From: Soehngenia longivitae | Lineage (GTDB): Bacteria; Bacillota; Clostridia; Tissierellales; Tissierellaceae | Assembly (NCBI RefSeq): GCF_004684055.1 | Contig: NZ_SRIB01000009.1 | Span: 1 to 64,000 of the forward strand | Length of the DNA: 64,000 nt | Reading direction: 5' to 3' | In this document: piece after piece, positions 55,021-64,000 of the stretch | Layout of the letters: every line of letters starts with the position of its first letter | Position numbering within the stretch: position 1 is the stretch's first letter | Made by a program: the position numbers and the translations under genes | Notes under the pieces: model-generated | Told to the model about the DNA's origin: nothing | The model's input: only the letters and a program-made list of their open reading frames with translations | The model's database searches: none

Positions 55021-56571
55021 TTATTTTGCATACTCTATAGCTCGAGTTTCCCTAATAACATTTACTTTTATTTGCCCTGGATAATCGAGTTCTGATTCGA
55101 TTCTTTTTACAATCTCTCTTGCTGTATGAATTATTTCTGCCTCACTTATTTGTTCAGGTTTTACCATAATCCTTATTTCTCTACCTGCTTGTATAGCAAA
55201 AGATCTTTCAACACCTTCAAATGAATTTGCTATTTCTTCTAGTTTTTGAAGCCTTTTAATGTATGCTTCTAATGTTTCACGCCTTGCCCCAGGTCTAGCT
55301 GCAGATATAGCATCTGCTGCTTGTACAAGTACAGCTTCAACAGTTTCAGGTTCTATATCACCATGGTGTGCTGCTATTGCATGAATTACTTCACTAGATT
55401 CTTTATATTTTTTTGCTAATTCAATTCCAATCTCAATATGAGGGCCTTCATATTCATGATCAACACCTTTGCCAATATCATGAAGTAGTCCTCCTCTTCT
55501 TGCAATTTTTACGTCAGCTCCTAATTCTGCTGCCATCATCCCTGCAAGTTGAGCTACTTCAACAGAATGTCTTAATACATTTTGGCCATAACTTGTTCGA
55601 TATTTTAGTCTGCCCAATAGCTTTATTAGTTCTGGGTGTAAACCGTTTACTCCAGCTTCAAAAGCAGCTTGTTCTCCTGCTTCTTTCATTGAATTTTCAA
55701 CTTCTTTTTGTGCTTTGTCTACCATCTCTTCTATTCTTGCAGGGTGAATTCTACCATCTACAATGAGTTTCTCTAATGCAATTCTCGCCACTTCTCTTCT
55801 TATCGGATCAAATCCAGATAAAACTACAGCCTCTGGAGTATCATCGATAATTAAGTCAATACCAGTTAAAGTTTCCAAAGCTCTAATATTTCGTCCTTCT
55901 CTCCCAATAATTCTTCCTTTCATTTCATCATTTGGAAGATTTACAACTGTTACTGTTGTTTCTGCTACATGATCCGCAGCTACTCTTTGGATAGTTCTGG
56001 AAATAATTTCCCTTGCTGTTCTATCAGCCTCATCTTTTGCTTTAGCTTCCATTTCTTTAATCATCATTGCAGATTCTTGCAATATTTCTTTTCTCGTTTC
56101 ATCCAATAATATAGCTTTAGCTTGATCTACAGTTAAACCTGATATTTTTTCTAATTCCTTTGTTCGTAGCTGATGAAGTTCTTCAATTTCTAATTCTTTA
56201 TCTTCTAAGTTTTTAATCTTTTTAGAAAGAGTTTCTTCTTTCTTTTCTAACATTTCACTTCTTCTGTCTAGAGATTCTTCTTTGTTTAGAAGTCTCTTTT
56301 CTAATTTTTGAATCTCATTTCTTCTTTCTCTGATTTCTCTGTCTAACTCACTTCTTGATCTGTGAATTTCTTCTTTGGCTTCTAATAAAAGCTCTTTTTT
56401 ACGAGCTTCGCCTTCTTTAATCGCATCTTCAGTTATTTTTTTCGCTAATTCTTCAGCATTATTTATTTTTCCTTCACTAATATATCTTCTTATTAGATAA
56501 CCAGCAACAATGCCGATGATTAACGCTAATACAGCATAAATTAACTTATCAATAGTTAACACCTCCGTCAT
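55021..56571 (-). CDS. rny: Ribonuclease Y
   Basis: 516 aa. N-terminal membrane helix ([18 protein letters not shown]), long coiled coil (~30-200), KH domain ([21 protein letters not shown]) and HD domain ([29 protein letters not shown]). Main endoribonuclease of mRNA turnover in Firmicutes, membrane bound. Start preceded by GGAGGTG. Normally follows recA; here four genes are inserted. Confidence 0.96.
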   Translation of the reverse strand: MTEVLTIDKLIYAVLALIIGIVAGYLIRRYISEGKINNAEELAKKITEDAIKEGEARKKELLLEAKEEIHRSRSELDREIRERRNEIQKLEKRLLNKEESLDRRSEMLEKKEETLSKKIKNLEDKELEIEELHQLRTKELEKISGLTVDQAKAILLDETRKEILQESAMMIKEMEAKAKDEADRTAREIISRTIQRVAADHVAETTVTVVNLPNDEMKGRIIGREGRNIRALETLTGIDLIIDDTPEAVVLSGFDPIRREVARIALEKLIVDGRIHPARIEEMVDKAQKEVENSMKEAGEQAAFEAGVNGLHPELIKLLGRLKYRTSYGQNVLRHSVEVAQLAGMMAAELGADVKIARRGGLLHDIGKGVDHEYEGPHIEIGIELAKKYKESSEVIHAIAAHHGDIEPETVEAVLVQAADAISAARPGARRETLEAYIKRLQKLEEIANSFEGVERSFAIQAGREIRIMVKPEQISEAEIIHTAREIVKRIESELDYPGQIKVNVIRETRAIEYAK

Positions 56572-56638
56572 ATTTAGTTTTCAAGTTCCATATAATAATA
56601 CTATTAAATTATTAATGCAAAACTACATTAAAAATCAA

Positions 56639-56664
56639 GTACAATCAGTTGCCTCAGATTGTAC
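56639..56664 (-). terminator. Hairpin between the Rad50-like operon and rny
   Basis: GTACAATC/GATTGTAC around a 10-base loop, with a short T-rich run on the minus strand. Confidence 0.6.
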
Positions 56665-56735
56665 GATACACATTTTATATTACATATGGTTAAATACAAT
56701 TTAATTTTATAACTTTTATATTAAACTGTCAACTG

Positions 56736-57392
56736 TTAAGAGCTTGTTATCGGTTTTACAACGCTTACCGATCCATTTAAATCTACTCTATAAGAAACTT
56801 CTGAAAGTGCTGCAAGATGAGAGTTATGTGTAACCATAATTATTTGCCTATGAAACATTTCTGAAGTCTGTTTTATAAATTCACCTAAGTTATATATATA
56901 ATCCTCACTAACGTGTTTAGCGGGCTCATCTAGTACTAATGGGCCTTCTATTAATGGCTTGTGAGTTTGTAAAAAGGCTATTCTAAGGGCTAAAGAAACA
57001 ATATCAACGACCCCTCCACCCCTAGATATCTCCGGCTTAGTCTTTAATGAGAAATCTTCTGTTTCATTAATAACATAAAATTCCGCACTCGCCTTACTTC
57101 GTAGTTCCTCAATTTCAATTTCAAACTTAATATTTGATTCGAATATATACTGCAAACATTTTGTAACAATTAATTCAATTTGATTCTTCGCTTGGGACCT
57201 TGCATATTCTGAAGTCTTATTAAGCAAAATAAGTACTTCATCTAAAATTTTTAGTTCTTCATCTGATTTTTCTATATCTATTAAAATCTTTTCTTTTAGT
57301 TCTAATAAATTTTCTTTTTTTCCTTGTTCTTTATTGACAAATTCACCGAGCAAATTAATATCATTTTTTAGTTTTTCAAGCTCAATAACCAT
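56736..57392 (-). CDS. Rad50/SMC-like ATPase, C-terminal half
   Basis: 218 aa. Coiled coil N-terminus (~1-75), then the ABC signature region SRGGGVVDIVSLALRIAFLQ, Walker B LVLDEP in GPLVLDEPAKHVSED and the H-loop IMVTHNSHLAALSE. No Walker A; that is in the separate protein encoded from 59098. The two would form one ATPase head. Own ATG with GTAGGTAC upstream. The end of the operon. Confidence 0.85.
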   Translation of the reverse strand: MVIELEKLKNDINLLGEFVNKEQGKKENLLELKEKILIDIEKSDEELKILDEVLILLNKTSEYARSQAKNQIELIVTKCLQYIFESNIKFEIEIEELRSKASAEFYVINETEDFSLKTKPEISRGGGVVDIVSLALRIAFLQTHKPLIEGPLVLDEPAKHVSEDYIYNLGEFIKQTSEMFHRQIIMVTHNSHLAALSEVSYRVDLNGSVSVVKPITSS

Positions 57393-57400
57393 AATAGTAC

Positions 57401-57649
57401 CTACTTATTTTCTAATAAATTTTTGGGCAATAATTCATTCGCCTCTTTAAACATAGATTCTATTTCCAATTTCAATTTATCAATTTCTTGTTCTAAATCC
57501 TCTGGTTTTATTCCTAACTTATTTAGTTCATTAATTATCTCTTCCTCTTGCTTTTTTAGCTGTTCTAATTGCGCTTCTGCTTTATATTTTAGATTTGTGG
57601 CTTTGTTTAAATCATCTTTTAATTTGCTCAATTCCTTTTCATAATCCAT
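57401..57649 (-). CDS. Small coiled-coil protein of the split Rad50 operon
   Basis: 82 aa, almost entirely predicted coiled coil (heptads LKDDLNKATNLKYKAEAQLE and similar), Lys/Glu/Leu-rich. An AGGAGG ribosome site inside the end of the upstream gene places its ATG three bases after that stop, so it is translated separately and coupled. It could lengthen the coiled-coil arm or link the two halves. No known family recognised. Confidence 0.75.
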   Translation of the reverse strand: MDYEKELSKLKDDLNKATNLKYKAEAQLEQLKKQEEEIINELNKLGIKPEDLEQEIDKLKLEIESMFKEANELLPKNLLENK

Positions 57650-57652
57650 TTT

Positions 57653-59098
57653 TTATCCTCCTAAATGATATTTTATAATGTGTTCTATCTTATCTTTATT
57701 GATATCGCTTAAACAATAAGGACATTTTTCATACTTACTCAATATATTTTTATATTTATAAACAATAGTATTCATATCTTCATTTAATTTCTTAATAATT
57801 TCAGATGAACGAGTAATATCTTTTTGCAATTTTAATATTTTATTATTAAAAGAAACTAAATCTACAAGCAATTTTATTCTAAGAGTTATTTCTTCTATAT
57901 TTGTCTTTTCAGTAAATTTATTTAATCTGTCATTTATTTGATATATATAGTGAATCTTCTTTTTTATTTCAATTAATCTGCTATTGTATTGTAATATTTT
58001 TAAATACGTATTAGTTTTCAAATATAGGTCGTTGTAAATATTATTTACTTGGTCGATGTGTTCTAAACTATCCATTAAATTCATATAAATGTTTTTATCT
58101 TTTTTAAGTTTATTATATTTGGCATATAATAGAGTAAATTCATTGTAGCTTTTTATTTTGTACCCCAAATTGTTGTATGTTCTATCAACCTTTGATAAAT
58201 CTATAAGTGAATTTAATATTTTTTCAGTCACCATAATTTTTTGATTGTAAAATGTTAGTTTTTCATGAGTTTTTTCAAAATTATAATACTTAATTAATTC
58301 TTTTGATAATTTTTCAAATAAAGTCTCAATTCTATATAAATTTTTTAGATTATTTAATATTGCTTCGGCGTTTTTCTTATTTGACAGTATAGAATTTAAG
58401 TTGGATTTCAAGGTCAATAACTTCTCAAGTTTTTTATTTTTATACTCTAATAAATTTAACTTATCTTTTAATTCTTTATAAGTACTGGTTAATTGGTCTA
58501 AATAATTGAAGCTTTCTAATTCATTGTTAATATTATCTAGAGATTCCTCTAAGTTTTTTTTCTTTGAATTTATATTTTTGATGTCTTTAGCAGTTTCTTT
58601 TATAGCATCATCTAATATATTAACTCCTACTAATCTTCCAATCGCATTTGCTCTTGTGGATGTTTTTTCTGACAATAAAAACGGTCCTTCTAATTGTTCA
58701 CCAATATTTATAGATGCAGATTCATCAGAATCAAGTTGAATTTTTTGGATTCCAATAGTTTCAACGATTTCATTCGGTACACTATTTCCTATTCCTTCAA
58801 ATGTCAACTCCTCTCCATTCGGATAAGTTAGAGAATAACCATTTTTGCTTCTTGTTCTATACCTCTTTAGAATAAATCCATCGTTTGTATGAATGGTGAC
58901 GCTGCACTGGTTCTCGTTTTCTCTTATAAAATAATCCCCCGATGGTTCATTATATAAGACCCATTTTAAAGCCCTTATAATTGCAGATTTTCCTGAATCA
59001 GAAGGCCCAATTATAACGTTCATGCCTCCGTTAAATACAAGTTCAGAGTATTTATGTGATTGAAAATTTTCTAATATTAGTTTTGTTATATATTTCAT
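57653..59098 (-). CDS. Rad50/SMC-like ATPase, N-terminal half with zinc hook
   Basis: 481 aa. LENFQSHKYSELVFNGGMNVI then Walker A GPSDSGKSAII near residue 31, a globular part to ~155, then coiled coil (~165-450). It ends 22 residues after YEKCPYC, a CxxC zinc hook, exactly at the point where a Rad50 arm would fold back. The Walker B half is in another gene. This is an N-terminal half of a Rad50-like protein. Homologues in Firmicutes and phages are known to me only as uncharacterised ATPases. Confidence 0.85.
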   Translation of the reverse strand: MKYITKLILENFQSHKYSELVFNGGMNVIIGPSDSGKSAIIRALKWVLYNEPSGDYFIRENENQCSVTIHTNDGFILKRYRTRSKNGYSLTYPNGEELTFEGIGNSVPNEIVETIGIQKIQLDSDESASINIGEQLEGPFLLSEKTSTRANAIGRLVGVNILDDAIKETAKDIKNINSKKKNLEESLDNINNELESFNYLDQLTSTYKELKDKLNLLEYKNKKLEKLLTLKSNLNSILSNKKNAEAILNNLKNLYRIETLFEKLSKELIKYYNFEKTHEKLTFYNQKIMVTEKILNSLIDLSKVDRTYNNLGYKIKSYNEFTLLYAKYNKLKKDKNIYMNLMDSLEHIDQVNNIYNDLYLKTNTYLKILQYNSRLIEIKKKIHYIYQINDRLNKFTEKTNIEEITLRIKLLVDLVSFNNKILKLQKDITRSSEIIKKLNEDMNTIVYKYKNILSKYEKCPYCLSDINKDKIEHIIKYHLGG

Positions 59099-59106
59099 TT
59101 TCTCAC

Positions 59107-60075
59107 CTATACATTCTTCATTTGAGCTATTGCTATTCGTTTTAATGCTTCTTCTTTAACTTTATCGTTTACATTCTCAGATATAGCTACTTCTATTAAA
59201 ATATCGTTTATATCCACTTTTTCAAAATTCAAAGCTGAATCAATTGTTTGCTTAAACTCCATTATTCTTTCATTTCTATATATGTTCTTTTCAAGCTCTG
59301 TTCTATCAAGTACTTCATCTCCTGATTTTGCTACTTTCAAAGGAATCAGTTCTATCGAGATGTCCTTATTAAGTGTAATTATTGCAACTTGTGGTATTCG
59401 TTCTATTTCTTTTAAACTGTTAGTTATTCTTACAAGGCTTCCTGGATTTATGAAATATTTATTGTTCCTAAATATTATTCCAAATCCAGCATGATAATGT
59501 CCGCTTAATGTTATATCTGCTTTAGTTTCTAGTATATCATCTATCAATGTATAAGGAATTCCTTTTATAAACGGTTTATCTAATAACATCCCATGAACTA
59601 TATTTATGGAATAATTACAATTAGAATCTACTGATTCCAATATATAATTTGAAACATTTGAATCAATGTCATAAGTATAAGGTTTGCCTGTAACTTGTAC
59701 TCTTATATTCTCCTTTTCTAGTATTATTTTATCATCATCTCTTATAATATTTAAAAAATTCAAATTGCCCAATAATCCTAACATAGTTCTATCTAACGTT
59801 GCTGGGTTTAATCCAAAAATATCATGATTTCCGCTAATTATATATATTGGTTTTTTTATTTTCTTAATTATATTTGCATACTTTGTTACTGTTAATACTG
59901 ACGTATCTGGTCTATCAAATAAATCCCCACCATGGATTACAAAATCAATTTCATATTCATCTACCATTTGAGCGATTTCTTCTAATTTATTTTCTAATGT
60001 TTTTTGAAAATCATCTTTCCTATTCTTAGGATTTGAACTTCTTAGATGTGTATCAGTTAAAAACAAAATTTTCAT
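59107..60075 (-). CDS. SbcD/Mre11-like metallophosphoesterase
   Basis: 322 aa calcineurin-like nuclease. Metal motifs DTHLRSS, HGGDLFDRPDTS, SGNHDIFG, IVHGM and SGHYHAG are all present, as in SbcD, YhaO and Mre11. First gene of the split Rad50 operon, 8 bases before the ATPase half; AGGAGGA upstream. Expected to be the nuclease of the complex. Confidence 0.9.
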   Translation of the reverse strand: MKILFLTDTHLRSSNPKNRKDDFQKTLENKLEEIAQMVDEYEIDFVIHGGDLFDRPDTSVLTVTKYANIIKKIKKPIYIISGNHDIFGLNPATLDRTMLGLLGNLNFLNIIRDDDKIILEKENIRVQVTGKPYTYDIDSNVSNYILESVDSNCNYSINIVHGMLLDKPFIKGIPYTLIDDILETKADITLSGHYHAGFGIIFRNNKYFINPGSLVRITNSLKEIERIPQVAIITLNKDISIELIPLKVAKSGDEVLDRTELEKNIYRNERIMEFKQTIDSALNFEKVDINDILIEVAISENVNDKVKEEALKRIAIAQMKNV

Positions 60076-60093
60076 TATATCCTCCTATTTTAA

Positions 60094-60116
60094 AGCCTCC
60101 TTTTGCTTAGGAGGCT
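60094..60116 (-). terminator. Partial terminator between recA and the nuclease gene
   Basis: AGCCTCC/GGAGGCT around a 9-base loop, followed on the minus strand by TTTAAAAT. The T-tract is poor, so read-through from recA is likely. Confidence 0.6.
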
Positions 60117-60126
60117 CATAGTACAT

Positions 60127-61170
60127 CTATTCGGATTTGATTAAGTTGCTATCGACAGTATCATTTTTCCCTTTTTTACTTAATCCATATTTCTTTCTAA
60201 CTGTATCTTCAATTTCTTGATAGATTTCTGGATTTTGCCTTAGAAACTCTTTAGCATTTTCTCTGCCTTGTCCTAATTTTATATCATTATAGCTAAACCA
60301 TGAACCTGCTTTATTAATTATACCTGCATTCACGCCAGCATCCACAATACTTCCTTCTTTTGATATCCCTTCGCCATACATAATATCAAATTCTGCTTGT
60401 TTAAAGGGTGGAGCAACTTTATTTTTTACTACTTTTACTCGTGTTCTATTTCCAAGTATCTCTTCCCCTTGTTTTATAGAATCAATTTTTCTAACATCTA
60501 GCCTAATTGATGCATAGAACTTTAATGCCCTTCCACCTGAAGTTGTTTCAGGGTTTCCGAACATTACACCTACTTTTTCTCTTAACTGATTAATAAAAAT
60601 GCATGTAGCATTAGACTTGCTTATCGCTCCAGCTAGCTTTCGCAAAGCTTGCGACATTAATCTCGCTTGTAGTCCAATGTGACTATCACCCATTTCGCCT
60701 TCAATCTCTGCCTTAGGAACTAAAGCTGCGACAGAGTCTATTACTACTACATCTATTGCACCACTTCTTATAAGTGCTTCTGTAATCTCTAAAGCTTGTT
60801 CACCAGTATCTGGCTGTGATATTATTAGATTATCAATATCTACACCAAGTTTTTTGGCATAATTAGGATCTAATGCATGCTCAGCATCTATAAAAGCAGC
60901 AATACCACCTTCTTTTTGAGCCTCCGCTATAACATGAAGTGCAATAGTCGTTTTCCCAGAAGATTCAGGACCATATATTTCAATTATTCTACCTCTGGGT
61001 ACACCCCCAATGCCTATTGCTATATCTAAATCTAGCGAACCAGTAGATATATAATCTAAATCTAATTTACTAGCTTCGCCAAGTTTCATTATGGAACCTT
61101 TACCGAATTGTTTTTCAATTTGACTTATTGCTAAATCAAGAGCCTTTTTCTTATCATCCATTTCCACCAT
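60127..61170 (-). CDS. recA: Recombinase RecA
   Basis: 347 aa (start ATG 61170; an internal ATG at 61161 is possible). Walker [14 protein letters not shown]/ssDNA loops [35 protein letters not shown], Walker [11 protein letters not shown]. Loads on ssDNA for strand exchange and triggers LexA cleavage. Its promoter carries an SOS box. Confidence 0.97.
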   Translation of the reverse strand: MVEMDDKKKALDLAISQIEKQFGKGSIMKLGEASKLDLDYISTGSLDLDIAIGIGGVPRGRIIEIYGPESSGKTTIALHVIAEAQKEGGIAAFIDAEHALDPNYAKKLGVDIDNLIISQPDTGEQALEITEALIRSGAIDVVVIDSVAALVPKAEIEGEMGDSHIGLQARLMSQALRKLAGAISKSNATCIFINQLREKVGVMFGNPETTSGGRALKFYASIRLDVRKIDSIKQGEEILGNRTRVKVVKNKVAPPFKQAEFDIMYGEGISKEGSIVDAGVNAGIINKAGSWFSYNDIKLGQGRENAKEFLRQNPEIYQEIEDTVRKKYGLSKKGKNDTVDSNLIKSE

Positions 61171-61209
61171 TGTATCCCAGATAAACTGGAGTCACCCCTC
61201 TCATATATA

Positions 61210-61223
61210 CGAACATTAGTTCT
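61210..61223. promoter_or_regulatory. LexA box of recA
   Basis: CGAACATTAGTTCT, matching GAAC-N4-GTTC. It lies just after the recA -10, over the likely start point. Confidence 0.88.
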
Positions 61224-61229
61224 AAATAT

Positions 61230-61258
61230 ATACTACACTAATTTTTATTTAAAGTCAA
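61230..61258 (-). promoter_or_regulatory. recA promoter
   Basis: Minus strand: TTGACT (61253-61258), 17-bp spacer, TAGTAT (61230-61235). It overlaps the 3' end of cinA. Confidence 0.75.
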
Positions 61259-62482
61259 CTTGTTATTAATCTGAATTGTTAATTTAGCAAGAGCTAGATT
61301 TGCAATTTTTTGTTGTATCATTTCTCTTGTTCCTTTAAACTGGTTATAAATAACAATCGGATTGCCCTCAGTATATATACATATATAGTTCTCTCCAACA
61401 GTTTTTCCTTTGTCAGCAGAAGGTCCTGCAAAACCAGTTGTAGCTATGCAATAATCAGATTTAGTCTTATTGTATATTCCTTTTGCCATTTCTACAACTA
61501 CTTGTTCGCTTACTACACCATATGTATCAATGGTATTTTTAGAAACACCTAACTCATCAATTTTAGATTCAATTGTATAAGTCACAATGCCTCTATCAAG
61601 CACTTCAGAAGCACCTGGTATTCTTGTTATTCTTGAGGTTATAATACCTCCAGTCACTGATTCAGCAATACTTATTTTTTGTTTTGATCTCTTTAATTTA
61701 TCTACAAGCATTTCTTCTATAGAACTATAATCGAAGCCATAAATATAATTGTGAATTTTTGAATCGATTGTATCAATAACCCGAGAAATTTTATAATTAA
61801 GATCGTTAAGATCATAGCCTTTGCCAATTATTTTTATTTCAACTGCACCATATGAAGCATAGGTTGCAATTTCTATTTCAGGATAATAAATTTCAATTTC
61901 TCTCAAAATAGTTTCCAATTCAGATTCGCTTATTTCCAGAGTATTTATTGATTTTGTTACTAAATAAATGTCTGTTTTTAATTTAGGTAATACACATTCT
62001 TCAAACATTGGTATTAACTCATTTGGAGGTCCTGGAAGGAGAAATATTTTATTTCCATTTAATTCTAGAAAAATACCAGGTGCAGTTCCATTGTTATTTG
62101 GTATTAATTCTGAATTTTTCAGCTTTAAAGCTTGTTTATAATTATTAGATGTCATTTTTTTGTTGTTATTTTTAAAATAGTTTTCTATTGTTTGCTTTGC
62201 ATTTAGATCTAATTCTAAATTTAAACCTAACAATTGAGCTAAAGCTTCTTTAGTTAAATCATCTTCAGTTGGTCCTAAGCCTCCTGTGATTATAATTAGG
62301 TTGGCTCTTTCAAGAGCGTTTTTAAAAGCTATCTTTACTAATTCAGTATCATCTACTACAGAAGTTTGAAAAATTGGTTCAATACCTACCTCAACTAATT
62401 TTTTACATATATATACAGAATTAGTATTTATTATGCTACCTAATAATATCTCCGTACCAACGTTAATTATCTCAGCCTTCAT
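61238..62482 (-). CDS. cinA: CinA family protein (nicotinamide-nucleotide amidohydrolase domain)
   Basis: 414 aa. N-terminal MoCF-like domain (GTEILLGSIINTNS, TGGLGPTEDDLTKEALA) and C-terminal PncC domain (SVTGGIITSRITRIPGAS, GFAGPS), which deamidates nicotinamide mononucleotide. Commonly encoded before recA. The sequence SVTGG has the PncC catalytic Ser region. Confidence 0.93.
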   Translation of the reverse strand: MKAEIINVGTEILLGSIINTNSVYICKKLVEVGIEPIFQTSVVDDTELVKIAFKNALERANLIIITGGLGPTEDDLTKEALAQLLGLNLELDLNAKQTIENYFKNNNKKMTSNNYKQALKLKNSELIPNNNGTAPGIFLELNGNKIFLLPGPPNELIPMFEECVLPKLKTDIYLVTKSINTLEISESELETILREIEIYYPEIEIATYASYGAVEIKIIGKGYDLNDLNYKISRVIDTIDSKIHNYIYGFDYSSIEEMLVDKLKRSKQKISIAESVTGGIITSRITRIPGASEVLDRGIVTYTIESKIDELGVSKNTIDTYGVVSEQVVVEMAKGIYNKTKSDYCIATTGFAGPSADKGKTVGENYICIYTEGNPIVIYNQFKGTREMIQQKIANLALAKLTIQINNKLTLNKN

Positions 62483-62505
62483 AGTTGTATCACCTTTATA
62501 ATATT

Positions 62506-63051
62506 TTATATATCGTCTAGATTTAATACTTTGATATTTTTCTGCACATAGTCAACACCAGATAAAACAGTAAAGAACAATGAAATATAAAGCATTATAT
62601 AGTCTAATTGTATTCCAATATAACTAAATGGAAAATTATCCAACAAAAGAAGAATTATTGCTACAAGTTGTGTAATTGTTTTGATTTTACCCCATTTGCT
62701 TGCTGCAATTGTCACACCATTTGAGGCAGCTAATACTCTTAAACCTGAGATAATAAATTCTCGAGCGATTATTATAATTACTACCCACGAAGGTATTTTC
62801 CCAGTTCCAACCAATAATATAAAAGCTGATGTGGTTAATATCTTATCAGCCAAAGGATCAACAAATTTTCCGAAAGTCGTAACCATGTTTCTACTTCTAG
62901 CTAAGTGACCATCTATTGAATCAGTTATTGATGCTATCACAAATATTGCTAAAGCGACGTACTGACTGTATTGAAAATCTAAATAAAAAAACACAATAAA
63001 TAATGGTACTAATAAAACACGAAGTATTGTAATTTTATTTGCTAGATTCAT
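62506..63051 (-). CDS. pgsA: CDP-diacylglycerol-glycerol-3-phosphate 3-phosphatidyltransferase
   Basis: 181 aa from ATG 63051 (GGGGG upstream; a TTG at 63057 is too close). CDP-alcohol phosphotransferase motif DSIDGHLARSRNMVTTFGKFVDPLADK (D-G-AR-G-D-D). Several membrane helices. First step of phosphatidylglycerol synthesis. Overlaps rimO by 17 bases. Confidence 0.94.
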   Translation of the reverse strand: MNLANKITILRVLLVPLFIVFFYLDFQYSQYVALAIFVIASITDSIDGHLARSRNMVTTFGKFVDPLADKILTTSAFILLVGTGKIPSWVVIIIIAREFIISGLRVLAASNGVTIAASKWGKIKTITQLVAIILLLLDNFPFSYIGIQLDYIMLYISLFFTVLSGVDYVQKNIKVLNLDDI

Positions 63052-64000
63052 TTTCAACTACCCCCATTAAATCATATTCTAAATTATCTACTATATGAAC
63101 ATTTACAAACTGTCCTAATTTTAATGACGATTTTGACTGAATAAATATTACACCATCTATTTCAGGACTATCCATGTAGCTCCTTCCCTCATACAAATTA
63201 TCTTCAATTTTATTTTCAACAAGAACTTTATAAGTTTTACCAATTTTAGATCTCAATAGTTCATTTGATATCCTTTTTTGAATTTGCATTATTTTTTCTA
63301 ATCTATTTAATTTAATTTCTTCACTGATTTGATTTGAATAACTATAGGAAGCTGTCCCCTCCTCTCTTGAATATGGAAAAACGCCTAATTTATCAAATTT
63401 ATTTTTTTCTATAAATTCGCATAGTTCATTGAAAGACTCTTCAGTTTCCCCTGGGAATCCAACTATTAACGTAGTTCTAATAATGACTTCTGGTATTTCT
63501 TTTCTTAATTTAGTAATTAGAGCTTCTATAGACTCTCGATTTGTGTGCCTATTCATGGCTTTTAAAATATTATTATTTACGTGTTGTAGTGGAATATCTA
63601 AGTATTTTGAGACCTTACTGTTGTTTTTTATACTTTTAATCAACTTATCATCAATGTGATCAGGATATAAGTATAATAGCCTTACAAGAAAATCACCTTC
63701 TATTTTTTCAATATCATCTAATAGTTCATATAGCTTATAATCATCATACAGGTCTATTCCATAATCTGAGGTGTTTTGAGCAATAAGAATTATTTCTTTT
63801 ACATTATTATCTACAAAATATTTAATTTCTGATAATATATCTTCTATCCTTCTGCTTCTATTTTTACCCCTTAATTTCGGAATTATACAATAAGTACAAT
63901 TATTATTGCACCCTTCAGATATTTTTACATATTGAACAAAAGATTCTATCTTGCGGTTTACTTTTTCTGGATATGAATTATTAATATTATCTACTTTGAC
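63035..64000 (-). CDS. rimO: Ribosomal protein S12 methylthiotransferase RimO (5' end outside window)
   Basis: The open frame continues from the stop at 63035 to the window end, 321 codons, so the N-terminal ~120 residues lie beyond. The radical SAM motif SEGCNNNCTYCIIP appears at about 63880-63920 and is followed by the radical SAM barrel (LLYLYPDHIDDKLI, DIPLQHVNNNILKAMNR, IRTTLIVGFPGETEESF), ending in a TRAM domain. LDIPLQH and short linker fit RimO rather than MiaB. A shorter start at 63643 is only an internal TTG. Confidence 0.92.
   Translation of the reverse strand, partial: VKVDNINNSYPEKVNRKIESFVQYVKISEGCNNNCTYCIIPKLRGKNRSRRIEDILSEIKYFVDNNVKEIILIAQNTSDYGIDLYDDYKLYELLDDIEKIEGDFLVRLLYLYPDHIDDKLIKSIKNNSKVSKYLDIPLQHVNNNILKAMNRHTNRESIEALITKLRKEIPEVIIRTTLIVGFPGETEESFNELCEFIEKNKFDKLGVFPYSREEGTASYSYSNQISEEIKLNRLEKIMQIQKRISNELLRSKIGKTYKVLVENKIEDNLYEGRSYMDSPEIDGVIFIQSKSSLKLGQFVNVHIVDNLEYDLMGVVENESSK

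Noticed and set aside
57641-57660. Frameshift breaking a single Rad50 gene
   Set aside because: Stop, AGGAGG and ATG occur in normal order and the next gene also has its own ribosome site, so these are separate genes.
7244-62908. Many minus- or plus-strand open frames overlapping the listed genes
   Set aside because: They lie inside well-supported genes on the opposite strand, lack ribosome sites and have hydrophobic or Ser/Phe-rich shadow composition.
63035-63643. A complete short 202-aa radical SAM-like gene
   Set aside because: The frame is open to the window end and contains the radical SAM Cys motif, so it is the 3' part of rimO.
1-64000. CRISPR arrays, tRNA or rRNA genes, prophage
   Set aside because: No regularly spaced repeats, cloverleaf-like segments or phage structural genes were seen.

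Overview
The window is about 64 kb of AT-rich DNA (roughly 30% GC by eye). It comes from a low-GC, anaerobic, Gram-positive bacterium of the Clostridia/Tissierellia type. The evidence is the gene orders xseA-xseB-ispA-OLE-oapA-tlyA-recN, scpA-scpB-rluB, aroH-cmk-plsC-ispH/rpsA fusion, miaB-mutS-mutL-miaA-hfq and rimO-pgsA-cinA-recA-rny, a ferredoxin-linked 2-oxoacid oxidoreductase, and a Bacillus-type LexA/YneA SOS pair. No tRNA, rRNA, CRISPR array or complete insertion sequence was seen.

Layout. 1-260: the edge of a gene on the minus strand (possibly a transposase) and a stem-loop leader. 262-7395: a type IV pilus operon with pilM, pilN, a pilO fused to a carbohydrate-binding-like domain and LysM, an SLH surface protein, three prepilins and a PilX-like protein. 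7407-17451: aroK, efp, an acidic CD1247-like protein, asp23, nusB, a TsaD paralog, xseA, xseB, ispA, the large OLE RNA (13130-13743), oapA, tlyA, recN and a Nudix hydrolase. 17464-24185: a degraded XerD, pdp, a site-2 protease, scpA, scpB, rluB, mnmM and an oxaloacetate decarboxylase-like carboxyltransferase. 24372-29266: korDABC, an RpiR regulator and a BaiN-like flavoprotein. 29316-36008: aroH, cmk, plsC, ispH-rpsA and three tandem M42 aminopeptidases. 36178-41469: a fructose PTS operon that includes enzyme I. 41623-49964: miaB, mutS, mutL, miaA, hfq and ynbB.

At about 50 kb the coding strand flips. All genes before it are on the plus strand, and all after it, except yneA, are on the minus strand. 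The switch region holds lexA divergent from yneA with three LexA-box-like sites, a full-length Xer-type recombinase, a 34-bp perfect palindrome, a ~490-bp gene-free AT-rich stretch, and a palindrome whose 11-6-11 layout and TTATGTAAAC arms look like a dif site. With the truncated XerD at 17.5 kb this suggests a chromosome-dimer resolution site, possibly the replication terminus, served by one active recombinase. This is an inference.

Beyond it, on the minus strand, are an aminotransferase, a PHP phosphoesterase, rny, a four-gene Mre11/Rad50-like set in which the ATPase is split at the zinc hook, recA (with its own SOS box), cinA, pgsA and the C-terminal part of rimO, which runs off the window.

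Most noteworthy: the OLE RNA/OapA locus, the split Rad50-like operon behind recA, the dif-like site with a degenerate XerD, and the wall-binding PilO fusion.
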